From: Bradyrhizobium liaoningense | GTDB taxonomy: Bacteria > Pseudomonadota > Alphaproteobacteria > Rhizobiales > Xanthobacteraceae | Length of the DNA stretch: 64,000 bases | Direction: 5' to 3' | Assembly: GCF_018130955.1 (NCBI RefSeq) | Contig: NZ_JAFCJM010000011.1 | Span: forward strand, 1 to 64,000 | In this document: in pieces, positions 53,686-62,660 of the stretch | Layout of the letters: every line of letters begins with the position of its first letter | Position numbering within the stretch: position 1 is the stretch's first letter | The notes under the pieces: model-generated | What the model saw: only the letters and a program-made list of their open reading frames with translations | Databases searched by the model: none | What the model was told of the DNA's origin: nothing | Program-made: the position numbers and the translations under genes

Positions 53686-54162
53686 TTAGGCGCTGGCCCG
53701 GCCGCCCGAGGCGGCGAGGATGGCATTGATGATGGATTCGTAGCCGGTGCAGCGGCAGATGTTTCCGGAGATCGCTTCGACGACCTCGGCCCGGCTCGGC
53801 GACGGATTGCGGTCGAGCAGGGCCCTTGCCGCCATCAGCATGCCCGGCGTGCAATAGCCGCACTGGGCGGCAAAGGCGTCGGCGAAGGCGCGTTGCAGCG
53901 GATGCAGGTTCGGCCCTTGCTTCATGCCGTCGAGTGTCTCGACCGAACGGCCGGCAACGGTCTCGGCGAGCGTCAGGCAGGAGAGGTGCAACTCGCCGTC
54001 GATCAGCACGCTGCAGGTGCCGCAGCCGCCCTGGCCGCAGCCGAATTTTGGCGTCATGTCGCCGATCAGTTCGCGCAGCGCAACCAAGAGGTTGGTGCCG
54101 CCATCGACGAAGATCGCGACGTCGCGGCCATTGTGACGAAATTGCAGGGGAGTTTTTGACAT
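53686..54162 (-). CDS. Molybdenum hydroxylase small subunit (2x[2Fe-2S], CoxS-like)
   Basis: This encodes 158 residues. The plant-type cluster motif is CGQGGCGTCSVLIDGELHLSC (Cys at about 42, 47, 50 and 62), and the second cluster is CGYCTPGM and CRCTGY (about 101-104 and 136-138), as in CoxS, XdhC-type and QorS subunits. It carries electrons from the Mo site to the FAD subunit. It lies between the FAD and large-subunit genes with gaps of 17 and 10 nt. The gene order M-S-L is that of cox operons. Confidence 0.94.
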   Translation of the reverse strand: MSKTPLQFRHNGRDVAIFVDGGTNLLVALRELIGDMTPKFGCGQGGCGTCSVLIDGELHLSCLTLAETVAGRSVETLDGMKQGPNLHPLQRAFADAFAAQCGYCTPGMLMAARALLDRNPSPSRAEVVEAISGNICRCTGYESIINAILAASGGRASA

Positions 54163-54179
54163 GACGATCTATTCCCTGT

Positions 54180-54998
54180 CTATTCCTGGCCGGACAAGAG
54201 ACGACGCAGATGCACGCCGACGATCTCGCGGCGATACCAGGCGCTGCCGAGCGCGTTGTTGGAGGGCGATGTTCCCTCGGTGACGGCTGACGCCGCGGCG
54301 GCAATGGTTGCAGCATCCAGGGTGCGCCCCTCCAGCGCACGCTCGGCGGCCTTGGCACGGATCTGCGTCGGTGCCATCGAGCCCAGCGCAATGCGCGCGC
54401 CGGCGATGCGCCCGCCGCTGATCGGCAGATGCGCCGCGAGCGTGATGACCGAGCCACCCTTCGGCTTGATGCGGGCGACCTTGCGATAGCGGAAAGCATC
54501 CGCACTGGCCGGCCGCGTGCAGGAGACCGAGAGCACCAGGGCGCCCGATTGCCGTTCGCGCGATTGCAAAAATTCTTCGATCGCGATGTCGCGGGACCCA
54601 AAGCCGCCTTGCACCGCCACCGTGGCATCGAGCGCCAGCAGCGCCACGGCAAAATCGCCGTAGGGGTTTGGCGCAAAGAGATTGCCGCCGACCGTTCCCA
54701 TGTTGCGCACGGCCGGGCCGCCGATCGAGCGGGCCGGGGCGTGCAGGAAGGCGAGGTCGCGCTCGCTAAGGATGCGCGCGAAGGTGATGCCGGCACCCAG
54801 CGTGATCCGCGGGCCCGATGCGTCGATCCGGGTCAGCGCCTGGTCGTTGGCGCGAACCACGGTCGAGATCGAGACGTCGCCCTCGTTCAGCGCGCGCATC
54901 ACGAGCGTGCCGCCGCCGAGATAACGCGCCGTGCGATCAGACGATAGCGCGGTTGCGGCCTCATTGGAGCTGGCAAAGGTCTTTACCGTGACAGCCAT
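54180..54998 (-). CDS. Molybdenum hydroxylase FAD subunit (CoxM-like)
   Basis: This encodes 272 residues with the FAD-binding PCMH fold and both flavin motifs: the GGGTLVMR loop (about 27-35; usual AGGGT) and RNMGTVGGNLFAPNPYGD (about 98-115; usual TIGG). A CO_deh_flav_C-like domain follows (about 165-265). It accepts electrons from the [2Fe-2S] subunit and passes them on. It starts 2 nt after the SRPBCC gene. It is a little shorter than CoxM (about 288). Confidence 0.92.
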   Translation of the reverse strand: MAVTVKTFASSNEAATALSSDRTARYLGGGTLVMRALNEGDVSISTVVRANDQALTRIDASGPRITLGAGITFARILSERDLAFLHAPARSIGGPAVRNMGTVGGNLFAPNPYGDFAVALLALDATVAVQGGFGSRDIAIEEFLQSRERQSGALVLSVSCTRPASADAFRYRKVARIKPKGGSVITLAAHLPISGGRIAGARIALGSMAPTQIRAKAAERALEGRTLDAATIAAAASAVTEGTSPSNNALGSAWYRREIVGVHLRRLLSGQE

Positions 54999-55000
54999 GA

Positions 55001-55444
55001 CTATGCGGCCTCCTTCAGATGGCGGCGGATGGCCTCGAATCCGGCCTGGTAGATATCTTCGGCGACCATGTGGGTGATGCGGTCGCGGTCTTCCGGTTTT
55101 GTGGTGAAGCGCGATTCCCAGTGCCAGAAGGTGCGGTCGCCGTCGGTCACCGGCAGTAGCCGAACGTGGGCTACGTAGTTGAACATCGGCACGGGCGTAT
55201 CGAGCAGGCAGTAGCTGAAGGACTGTTCGAGGTCGGACAGCGCCAAAAGTTGCTCGCGCAGCTCCGCGCCGTCCCTGAGCTTGAAGCGCCTGACGCAGCC
55301 GATCTTGTCCGATGATTGCGCCCGCTCGATGGTCGAGGTCGCGACCGCCGGATGCCAGCGATCATGGCCATTGAAATCGCGCAGCACGTTCCACACCGCG
55401 TCGGTCGGTGCGTCCAGGATCGTGCTCTTGACGATATGCGGCAC
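55001..55444 (-). CDS. SRPBCC/polyketide-cyclase-fold protein, paralog 1 (CoxG-like)
   Basis: This encodes 147 residues from a GTG at 55444, chosen because GGAGG lies 7 nt upstream; the longer ORF is antisense-like and Arg-rich. The START/SRPBCC fold begins HIVKSTILDAPTDAVWNVLRDFNGHDRWHPAV. The helix-grip fold makes a hydrophobic pocket. It is a clear paralog of the next gene: they share WNVLRDFNG/WARVRDFNG, W-HPA and DKIGCVR-F-LR-G. CoxG-type SRPBCC proteins recruit maturation factors to membranes in cox operons, but lipid or substrate binding is also possible. Confidence 0.85.
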   Translation of the reverse strand: MPHIVKSTILDAPTDAVWNVLRDFNGHDRWHPAVATSTIERAQSSDKIGCVRRFKLRDGAELREQLLALSDLEQSFSYCLLDTPVPMFNYVAHVRLLPVTDGDRTFWHWESRFTTKPEDRDRITHMVAEDIYQAGFEAIRRHLKEAA

Positions 55445-55446
55445 GG

Positions 55447-55884
55447 CTAGCCTCCGAACACTCGCTTCAGGGCATCGAAGCCGCCCTGGAACACACCGCC
55501 GCCGATGTTGCCGACGAGTTCCGCTTCCCGCTCCGGCGCGCAGTCGAACTCGGCGGTCCATTCCATGAAGGTCTGGTCGCCGTCGGTGACCGGCGTGAGC
55601 CTTAAGGTCGCGACGTAGTTCTCGACGCCCATCGGGGATTCCAGGATCGAGTAGGTGCAGAACATGTCGTAGTCGGAGAGGCCCAAAAGCTTCTCGCGGA
55701 TGCGGTCGCCGTTGCGCAGGCGAAAATCCCTGACGCAGCCGATCTTGTCCGCGGGCTCACCGCCTTCGATGCGGCTTTCCGCAATCGCGGGATGCCAGTT
55801 CGGCAAGCCGTTGAAGTCGCGCACCCGCGCCCAGACGCGGTCGTTGCGGGCGTTGACGACGGTGGAGACGTAGACGCGGGCCAT
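55447..55884 (-). CDS. SRPBCC/polyketide-cyclase-fold protein, paralog 2
   Basis: This encodes 145 residues from ATG 55884. It has the same fold as the downstream paralog (VNARNDRVWARVRDFNGLPNWHPAI, KIGCVRDFRLRNGDRI, TPVTDGDQTFMEWTAEFDC). The pair arose by tandem duplication and both lie between the flotillin and FAD-subunit genes with 2-11 nt gaps. Two adjacent copies suggest a heterodimer or separate ligands. Confidence 0.85.
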   Translation of the reverse strand: MARVYVSTVVNARNDRVWARVRDFNGLPNWHPAIAESRIEGGEPADKIGCVRDFRLRNGDRIREKLLGLSDYDMFCTYSILESPMGVENYVATLRLTPVTDGDQTFMEWTAEFDCAPEREAELVGNIGGGVFQGGFDALKRVFGG

Positions 55885-55895
55885 GGACTGGATCC

Positions 55896-58805
55896 TCAAC
55901 TCTTCTTCCGCGGACCGCGCTCGGCCGGCGGTTCGCCTTCAACGGAGGGGGCGGCCGGGCCGGCCGGCTTGTCGCCACCACCACCGCCGCCGCTCTTGCG
56001 GGCGGATTCCTTGATGCCTTGCATGTCGCGGGCCTCGCGGATCAGGCCCGGCATCTTTGCGAGGCTGCCGCCCTCGACGCCGATATCCGACAGGATCGAG
56101 TCGATCAGCGGTGCCTGGACGCGGTAGCGCAGCGCCGAGTCGATCACCTCGTCGGTCGCGCTGCGGCCGCCACCACCGCCATTTCCGCCACCGTTGAGGC
56201 CGTCGACCTGGAGGATGCGGATGCCCTCGATCTTCTCCATCGGCTTGACGCTCTCGCGGACGATGCCCTCGATGCGGTCGAGTAGCTTTCTGCGGAACAG
56301 CGAGTAGCGTGCCTGGTCGGTGAGCACGTTCTCGGCCTCGTTCAATAGGCGCTGCGCCTCTGCTTCCACGGCGGCGCGAACACGCTCGGCTTCCGCGGCG
56401 ATGCGGGTCTCCTCCGCCTGCTTCTCGGCGATCAGGATCTCCACGGTCTTGCGGCGCTTTGCGATCTCGTTTTCGCGGGCGGTGATGACGCGCTCTGTGG
56501 CCTCGGTCGCGCGCATCCGCGCTTCCTCGGCCGAGGCCTTGGCCGCGGATTCCTCCAGCGACTTCAGGTGGATCGCAATCGCCTTCTCCATCAGGACGGT
56601 TTCGACCTCCTTCTCGCGGTTGACCTCGAGCTTGCGCAATTCGCGCTCGCGGCCGATGCGGGCCTCGTCGAGGCCACGATCGGAAGCGATGCGGGCGCGC
56701 TCGACTTCCTCGCGGGAGGCGATCTCCGCCTCCTGGAGCGACTGGACGCGGGCGACCTCGAGCTGCTCGATCGAACGGCGGCGCTCGATGCGGGCGGCCT
56801 CCAGCGCCTGCTCGCGCGAGACGTCGGTGGTCTCGACCTCCTTGCGAGCGACGATCTCGGCCTGCTTGACCCGGCTGTCAGCGTCGATCCGTTCGGAGCG
56901 CTTCGCGGAGAGGGCGATCACGCGATCCTCGTCGGCGATCTCGATCGCCTTCTTCTGCTCGATATTGAGGACCTCGCGCTTCTTGGAAGAGGTGATCCGC
57001 TCGGATTCGAGCGCGAGGTCGACGCCGATGCGCTGGCGTTCGATGACATCACGCCGCTTGAGGTCGGCGGCCTCGATTGCTGCGGTCCGCTCAATTTCCA
57101 GCGCCTTGGTGTCCCGATCGGCCTGGATGCGCTCGGCAGCGACGGTCTTCTCCTGCGCGATGCGGGCAGCTTCGATCGCCTCGCGGGAGGCGATGTCGGC
57201 CTCCTCGACGGCACGGTTGCGGGCAATCTCCAGCGAGCGGACGCGCTCCTCCTGCGCGATGCGGGAGGCTTCCGTGGCTTCGCGCGCGGCGATCCCGGCG
57301 ACATCAAGCGTCTGGTTGCGCTCGATCTCCAACTGGCGCGTGTTCTGTTCGGCTGCGATGCGCTCGGCGGCGAGCGTCCGCTCGCGGGCGATGCGGGCAG
57401 CCTCGACCGCGCGCTGCGCCTCGATCTCGGCTTCCTGGATGGTGCGGACCTGCTGGATCTCCAACGCGCGGGTGCGTTCGTCCGAGGAGATGCGCTCGAC
57501 ATTGACGATCATGGTCTGGGCGATGCGCGCCTTCTCGGTCGCCTCGCGGGCGGCGATTTCGGCCTCGTCGACCGCGCGGGTGCGCTCGATCTCGCGGCGC
57601 CTTGTCTCTTCCTCGTTCGCGATGCGGGCATCGGTGACGACGCGATCCTGCTGGATGCGGGCCTTCTCGATCGCCTCGCGCGCCGCGATCTCGGCTTCCT
57701 CGACCGTGCGCATGCGCTCGATCTCGCGCTGGCGCACCTCGCGTTCCGAAGCAATGCGGGTGGTGTCGATCGAGCGCTGGTTCGCGATCCGCGTCTTCTC
57801 GACCTCTTCGCGTGCCAAAAGTTCCTTTTCCTCGATGGTGCGGGTCCGCTCGATCTCTTTCTGGCGGGTCTCACGCTCGGAGGCGATGCGGGCTTCCGCG
57901 ATGGCCTGGTCGTTGGCGATGCGCGCCCTTTCGATGGCCTCGCGGGCGGAGATCTGGGCCTGCTCGGCTTCGGTTTCGCGCAGCGCGCGCTCGCGGGCCA
58001 CCTCGGTGCGTTGCAGAGCGCGGCGCATCTCGATGTCGCGTTCCTGCTCGAGGCGCGCGGTCTCGCTCTCCCGCTCGATTTCGAGCGCCTGCCGTTCGGC
58101 CTCCAGATTGCGGGAGCGGATCTTGATCATCGAGTCCTGCTCGATATCGTTGCGCAGCTTTCGCTTGGCCTCGATGTCCTCCATCAGCCGGGTCAGACCC
58201 TCGGCGTCGAAGCGGTTCGAGGGGTTGAAGAACTCGAGGTCGGTCTGGTCGAGATCGGTGATGGCGACCGATTCCAGTTCGAGACCGTTCTGCGCCAGCG
58301 CTTCGGCCGCATTGGCCTTGACGCGGGCGACGTATTCGCCGCGCTGCTCGTGCATCTGCTCCAGGGTCATCTCGGAGGCAACCGAGCGGATCGCGGAGAT
58401 GAACTTGCCGGCGAGGAGGGCGTGGAGCTGTTCAGGCTCCATGGTGCGGCGGCCGAGCGTTGCGGCCGCAATCGAGACGGCTTCGCGGCTCGCCTGCACG
58501 CGGACGTAGAAGTCGGCTTCAATGTCGACACGCATGCGGTCGCGGGTGATCACGGCGTCTTGCCGGGACCGAACGATGCCCATCGGCAGCACGTTCATGT
58601 TGACCGGCGTATAGTCGTGGATGAACGGCAGCACGAAGGCGCCGCCGTTGATCACCACGCGCTCGCCGAGGAAGCCGGTCCGGACGAAGGAGACCTCCTT
58701 TGAGGAGCGGTGGTAGAGCCAGTTCACGATATAGACGCCAACCACGATCACGATGATCGCGATGATCAGCCAGAGGATCAATTCACCGACCAAAATCCCT
58801 GACAT
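55896..58805 (-). CDS. Giant flotillin/SPFH protein with hendecad repeats
   Basis: This encodes 969 residues from ATG 58805, with GGAGGG upstream; ordinary bacterial flotillins are about 450-600. It has one N-terminal transmembrane helix (about 6-28, IIAIIVIVVGVYIV), then an SPFH/Band 7 domain (about 40-215), then a coiled coil of about 580 residues built of 44-residue units (four hendecads) of the form REAIEKARIA...RIASE...R..EIER.R..EEAEIAA, and a flotillin-like C-terminus ending in Gly- and Pro-rich segments. At least eleven units can be counted, one shortened to 33. Flotillins organise membrane microdomains. This one lies in the operon next to the ABC and Mo-hydroxylase genes and may scaffold them. 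Confidence 0.9.
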   Translation of the reverse strand: MSGILVGELILWLIIAIIVIVVGVYIVNWLYHRSSKEVSFVRTGFLGERVVINGGAFVLPFIHDYTPVNMNVLPMGIVRSRQDAVITRDRMRVDIEADFYVRVQASREAVSIAAATLGRRTMEPEQLHALLAGKFISAIRSVASEMTLEQMHEQRGEYVARVKANAAEALAQNGLELESVAITDLDQTDLEFFNPSNRFDAEGLTRLMEDIEAKRKLRNDIEQDSMIKIRSRNLEAERQALEIERESETARLEQERDIEMRRALQRTEVARERALRETEAEQAQISAREAIERARIANDQAIAEARIASERETRQKEIERTRTIEEKELLAREEVEKTRIANQRSIDTTRIASEREVRQREIERMRTVEEAEIAAREAIEKARIQQDRVVTDARIANEEETRRREIERTRAVDEAEIAAREATEKARIAQTMIVNVERISSDERTRALEIQQVRTIQEAEIEAQRAVEAARIARERTLAAERIAAEQNTRQLEIERNQTLDVAGIAAREATEASRIAQEERVRSLEIARNRAVEEADIASREAIEAARIAQEKTVAAERIQADRDTKALEIERTAAIEAADLKRRDVIERQRIGVDLALESERITSSKKREVLNIEQKKAIEIADEDRVIALSAKRSERIDADSRVKQAEIVARKEVETTDVSREQALEAARIERRRSIEQLEVARVQSLQEAEIASREEVERARIASDRGLDEARIGRERELRKLEVNREKEVETVLMEKAIAIHLKSLEESAAKASAEEARMRATEATERVITARENEIAKRRKTVEILIAEKQAEETRIAAEAERVRAAVEAEAQRLLNEAENVLTDQARYSLFRRKLLDRIEGIVRESVKPMEKIEGIRILQVDGLNGGGNGGGGGRSATDEVIDSALRYRVQAPLIDSILSDIGVEGGSLAKMPGLIREARDMQGIKESARKSGGGGGGDKPAGPAAPSVEGEPPAERGPRKKS

Positions 58806-58831
58806 TTTTCCCTCCCTCAAACGTTCCGGCG

Positions 58832-59665
58832 TTATCGCGCGCCGATCGCCTTGAATTGACGCACCTGATCCGTCAGCGCGCGCTCTACGGGCAGTCGCTC
58901 CATCGAGGAGGCGCCGTAGAAGCCGTGGCAGTGACTTGTGTTCTTCATGATGAAATCGGCATCCGCCGGATCGGCGATCGGGCCGCCATGCGCCAGCACC
59001 AGAATGTCCGGATTGACGCTGAGTGCGGCCGAGGCCCAGGTGTCGATCTGCGCCGGGCAGTCTTGCAGCCTAGGCGCGGTCTGCGCGCCGATCGTGCCGC
59101 CGGTCGTCAGCCCCATGTGACAGACGATGATGTCGGCCCCCGCGATCGCCATCGCGGCGGCTTCCTTCTCGCTGAACACGTAGGGCGTGGTCAGCATGTC
59201 CTTGTCATGCGCCTTCGCGATCATGTCGATCTCGAGCGCATAGGACATCCCGGTCTCTTCGAGATTGGCGCGGAAGATGCCGTCGATCAGGCCGACGGTC
59301 GGAAAGTTCTGCACGCCTGCGAACCCGATGGCCTTCAATTGATCGAGGAAGACGTCCATGTCGCGAAACGGATCGGTGCCGTTGACGCCGGCCAGCACCG
59401 GTGTCTTGCTGACGACAGGGAGCACTTCGCCGGCCATCTCCAGCACGATGGCATTGGCATCGCCATAGGGCATGAGGCCGGCGAGCGAGCCGCGCCCGGC
59501 CATGCGGTAGCGGCCGGAATTGTAGATCACGATGAGATCGACGCCGCCGGCCTCCTCGCATTTGGCAGATAGTCCGGTGCCGGCGCCGCCGCCGACGATC
59601 GGCTCCCCGCGTCGGGCCATGTCGCGAAACTTCTTCAGGAGGGCAACGCGTTCAAACCTCGCCAT
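58832..59665 (-). CDS. Phosphoenolpyruvate-hydrolase-family TIM-barrel protein
   Basis: This encodes 277 residues, a single TIM-barrel domain of the PEP_hydrolase (PF09370-type) family: [36 protein letters not shown] (given here by its key GAGTGLSAK and [10 protein letters not shown] parts), [30 protein letters not shown] and a C-terminal [13 protein letters not shown]. In tomato Tm-1 and its relatives this domain is fused C-terminal to a Tm-1/UPF0261 domain; here that domain is the C-terminus of the product of the next gene upstream. True enzymatic activity of the family is poorly defined. It ends 26 nt before the flotillin gene. Confidence 0.88.
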   Translation of the reverse strand: MARFERVALLKKFRDMARRGEPIVGGGAGTGLSAKCEEAGGVDLIVIYNSGRYRMAGRGSLAGLMPYGDANAIVLEMAGEVLPVVSKTPVLAGVNGTDPFRDMDVFLDQLKAIGFAGVQNFPTVGLIDGIFRANLEETGMSYALEIDMIAKAHDKDMLTTPYVFSEKEAAAMAIAGADIIVCHMGLTTGGTIGAQTAPRLQDCPAQIDTWASAALSVNPDILVLAHGGPIADPADADFIMKNTSHCHGFYGASSMERLPVERALTDQVRQFKAIGAR

Positions 59666-59668
59666 CGG

Positions 59669-61885
59669 TCACCTCGCTCGTTTTCGGCGCGCCCCGGTGC
59701 GGCCGAACAGCGTCCGGAACGCACTGACAATGGTGGCGGCGAACTCGGGATCGTTGATGTTCTTCCTGACGCGGATGAGCTGGCGATTGCTGGTCTGCCG
59801 CACCGTGCGCTCCAGCGCGCGGAAGAGAGCCGCATCCGCCTCGGGATCCCAGAACGATTGGCCTGCTGCATCGAGGGCGGACACACCGCCCTCGGGCAGG
59901 AAGAAGCGCACGGGCCCATCCATCTGATTGAGTTTTTCGCCGATCCAGCGGCCCATCCGCTCGTTCTCGTCCGCCGTGGTCCGCATCAAGGTGACTTGCG
60001 GATTGTGGACGTGAAACTTTCGCCCGCGATAGCGCTCGGGGACGCTGTCCGGCGCGCCGAAGTTCACCATGTCCAGTGCGCCGGCCGAGCCGATATAGGG
60101 GAGGCGGCTGCGGATGATGGCGCCGAAACGGTCTTCGGTCGCGGGAAACACGCCGCCCATCAGGAGATCGCAGACTTCCGTCGTGGTCAGATCAATGACG
60201 CCAGCGAGCTGGCCGGAATCGACGAGTTTTTCCATGGAGCGGCCGCCGACGCCGGTGGCGTGGAAAACGAGGCATTCAAAATCGCCGTGCAGGTCCGCCG
60301 CGATCTTCTGCACGGCCGGCGTGGTGACGCCGAACATGGTGATGCCGATCGACGGCAGGGCGGCTTCCGCCGCGCGCTCCTGGGCTTCGCGTTGGTCGAG
60401 GCGGGCCTTCACCATTCCGACCAGCGCGTTGGCGCCGTTCGCCAGCACCGCGCGCGAAATCGAGTTGAGGCCCTGCACGTCGGTGACCGAGTACATCATG
60501 GTGATGTCGGCAGGACCGACATAGGGGCCGACGTCGCCGGAGGCGACCGAGGAAATGATCAGTTTTGGTACGCCGACGGGCAAGGTGCGCATGCCGGGCG
60601 CGGCCAGCGAGGCGGCGCCGGAGCCGCCCGCCGAGATGACACCGGCGATATTGCCCTGGCGTCGCATCCAGTTGGCGAAAGCGTCCGCCATCGCGGTGAC
60701 GGCCGCTCCGCGGTCGGGACCGAACACGGCCGAGCCGCCGCGGCCATGATTCAACGCGATCTCCTGCGCAGAGACATCGCAGGTGGAGTGCTTGCCGCTG
60801 GTCGAGACGTCGACGAGCCGCGTCCGAAGGCCGGTTCCAGCGATGATGTCGCGGATGTAGCGGAGTTCTGTGCCCTTGGTGTCGAGCGTGCCGACGACGA
60901 GGACGACCGGCGGGCCCGAGGTCTGCGCTGCGACTGGCTCGCGCGTGCGCCGCGCGGTCTCGTCGAGGCGTGCGACCTGCGTCGAGAGCGTACGCGCCGC
61001 CGCCTCGATGCGTGCGATCGGCACCGGCTGCGACCAGCGCGTCGGCGGCGTCGGATTCGAGATGTAGACCCGGATTGGACCCGTCGGGCGCGCGGGCTGC
61101 GGTGCGGACTTGGCCTCGGCGCCGGCCGCAGACACGTCGACCTCGGGCTCCAGCTCCGCATGAAGACCGACGCCGAGCAGGCGCTGCTGCAAGTCGCGGT
61201 CGGCGGCGAGCCGAACGGAATCGATGATGCGGTTGATGCGGCCGTTGACCATGATCGCGACGTTGCGCGAGACGGCGGTAGCGACGCCGATGTTCTGCTC
61301 GATCACGAGCACGGCCATGTCGCCGTCCTCGCCGAGGCGCAGCAGCATCTCCTCGACCTGGGCGACGATAACCGGCGCCAGGCCTTCAGTCGGCTCGTCC
61401 ATGATCAGGAGTTGCGGGTTGGTCAACAGCGCGCGCGAGATCGCGAGCATCTGCTGCTCGCCGCCGGAGAGCTGACCGCCGCCATTGTCCTTGCGCTCGG
61501 CAAGCCGTGGGAACGTGTCGTAGATGCGCTCGACCGTCCAGGCGCCGCGCCGCAGGCCGGCGGCGAGCTGCAGATGCTCGTCGACGCTGAGCGAGCGCCA
61601 GAGACGGCGTCCCTGCGGCACATAGCCGACGCCGAGCCGCGCGATATGTGCCGGCGGGCGCCGCGTGATGTCCTCGCCGCGGATTCGCACCGAGCCGCCG
61701 CTGACCGGGACCAATCCCATGATCGCCTTGCACAGCGTGGTCTTGCCCATGCCGTTGCGGCCGACCACGGAAAACACGCCGGCCTCCAGGGTGAGGTCGA
61801 CGCCTTGCAGTGCGTGCGAATGGCCGTAATAGACGTCGAGGCCTTTGACATCGAGGGCTGGCGCGCCGCGGCGGACATCATTCAT
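59669..61885 (-). CDS. LivF-type ABC ATPase fused to a Tm-1-like (UPF0261) ATP-binding domain
   Basis: This encodes 738 residues. Residues about 10-240 are a LivF ATPase: Walker A GRNGMGKTTL, signature LSGGEQQMLAISRALLTNPQ, Walker B LLIMDEPTEGLAPV, H-loop VLVIEQN. A linker of about 90 residues, including a small helical part, leads to a Tm-1-like domain (about 328-738): VLVVGTLDTKGTELRYIRDII, VISAGGSGAASLAAPGMRTLPVGVPKL, HATGVGGRSMEKLVDSG, DLTTTEVCDLLMGGVFPA. Such a fusion physically ties an importer to an ATP-binding cytoplasmic domain of unknown activity. Its ATG overlaps the LivG stop by 8 nt. The PEP-hydrolase-family protein follows 3 nt later. Confidence 0.88.
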   Translation of the reverse strand: MNDVRRGAPALDVKGLDVYYGHSHALQGVDLTLEAGVFSVVGRNGMGKTTLCKAIMGLVPVSGGSVRIRGEDITRRPPAHIARLGVGYVPQGRRLWRSLSVDEHLQLAAGLRRGAWTVERIYDTFPRLAERKDNGGGQLSGGEQQMLAISRALLTNPQLLIMDEPTEGLAPVIVAQVEEMLLRLGEDGDMAVLVIEQNIGVATAVSRNVAIMVNGRINRIIDSVRLAADRDLQQRLLGVGLHAELEPEVDVSAAGAEAKSAPQPARPTGPIRVYISNPTPPTRWSQPVPIARIEAAARTLSTQVARLDETARRTREPVAAQTSGPPVVLVVGTLDTKGTELRYIRDIIAGTGLRTRLVDVSTSGKHSTCDVSAQEIALNHGRGGSAVFGPDRGAAVTAMADAFANWMRRQGNIAGVISAGGSGAASLAAPGMRTLPVGVPKLIISSVASGDVGPYVGPADITMMYSVTDVQGLNSISRAVLANGANALVGMVKARLDQREAQERAAEAALPSIGITMFGVTTPAVQKIAADLHGDFECLVFHATGVGGRSMEKLVDSGQLAGVIDLTTTEVCDLLMGGVFPATEDRFGAIIRSRLPYIGSAGALDMVNFGAPDSVPERYRGRKFHVHNPQVTLMRTTADENERMGRWIGEKLNQMDGPVRFFLPEGGVSALDAAGQSFWDPEADAALFRALERTVRQTSNRQLIRVRKNINDPEFAATIVSAFRTLFGRTGARRKRAR

Positions 61886-62660
61886 GGCCGCCTCCGAGAT
61901 AAAGCTCCTGGACCTCGGGGTCGGACTGGATCTCCTGCGGCAGGCCTTCCTTGAAGATGCGGCCGTTGTGCATCATCGTGACGCTCTCGACGACGCGCAG
62001 CGCGACGTCCATGTCGTGCTCAATGATGATGTAGCCGATGTGGGCGGGCAGCGAGGTCAAAATCTCGATCAGCTCCAACCGCTCGGCCGGGGAGAGGCCC
62101 GCGGCCGGCTCGTCGAACAGCACGAAGCGCGGCGCGCCGGCGAGCGCGAGCGCAATCTCGAGCTGGCGCTGCTGACCGTGGGCGAGCTCGGCGACGCGCT
62201 GGTCCTTCACGGCCGACAGATGCACAGCCTGGACGAGATTGTCCGCCGCGTGCATCAGCGCATCGTTCTGGCCGGGACGTAAGAAGGAGAAACGTCCGCG
62301 CGAGACGCCGCGGCAAGCGAGGTAGACATTGTCCTGGACAGTGAGGCCGGGAAACAGCGCGGAGATCTGGTAGGTCCGGCGCAGACCTCGGCGGATGCGT
62401 TCATAGGGCGGGAAGCGGGTGATATCCTCGCCGAAGAAGCGGATCGTGCCTGACGTAGGCGGGAAGTCGCCGGTGATGCAATTGAACAGCGTGGTCTTGC
62501 CGGCGCCGTTCGAGCCCAGCACCGCGCGCCGCTCGCCCGGGCGGACGGTGATCGTGACGTCGGTCAGTGCGGCCAGCGCGCCGAACAGTCGCGTGACGCC
62601 GCGAAGCTCCAGTGCCGCGCCGGCGCCGACGGCGGAGAGGCGGTGCGCGACGCTATCCAT
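61878..62660 (-). CDS. ABC transporter ATPase, LivG type
   Basis: This encodes 260 residues from ATG 62660, overlapping the LivM stop by 8 nt. Walker A GSNGAGKTTLFNCITGDFPP (about 48-67), the LivG-specific signature variant LAHGQQRQLEIALALA (usually LSYGxQRxLEIARAL, about 153), Walker B FVLFDEPAAGLSPAE and the IIIEHDMDV H-loop are present. It pairs with the LivF-Tm-1 fusion to energise the LivHM permease. Besides amino acids, such importers take up aromatic acids, amides and urea-like compounds. Confidence 0.92.
   Translation of the reverse strand: MDSVAHRLSAVGAGAALELRGVTRLFGALAALTDVTITVRPGERRAVLGSNGAGKTTLFNCITGDFPPTSGTIRFFGEDITRFPPYERIRRGLRRTYQISALFPGLTVQDNVYLACRGVSRGRFSFLRPGQNDALMHAADNLVQAVHLSAVKDQRVAELAHGQQRQLEIALALAGAPRFVLFDEPAAGLSPAERLELIEILTSLPAHIGYIIIEHDMDVALRVVESVTMMHNGRIFKEGLPQEIQSDPEVQELYLGGGHE

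Noticed and set aside
51059..54998. Aerobic CO dehydrogenase (CoxMSL)
   Set aside because: Gene order and CoxD/CoxE neighbours fit, but the large subunit has AMRGFG rather than the AYxCSFR loop of form I CO dehydrogenase, and it is split.
56700..58000. Tandem DNA repeats that could suggest a CRISPR or satellite array
   Set aside because: The 132-bp periodicity is coding and keeps frame throughout the flotillin coiled coil; there are no short identical repeats with unique spacers.
56320..58509. 729-residue plus-strand ORF opposite the flotillin
   Set aside because: It is Ser/Arg-rich and periodic only because it mirrors the flotillin repeats; the minus-strand protein has SPFH and coiled-coil features and a ribosome site.
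59858..61954. 698-residue plus-strand ORF opposite the LivF-Tm-1 fusion
   Set aside because: It is antisense to a protein with complete ABC and Tm-1 motifs; His/Gly/Asp-rich shadow composition.
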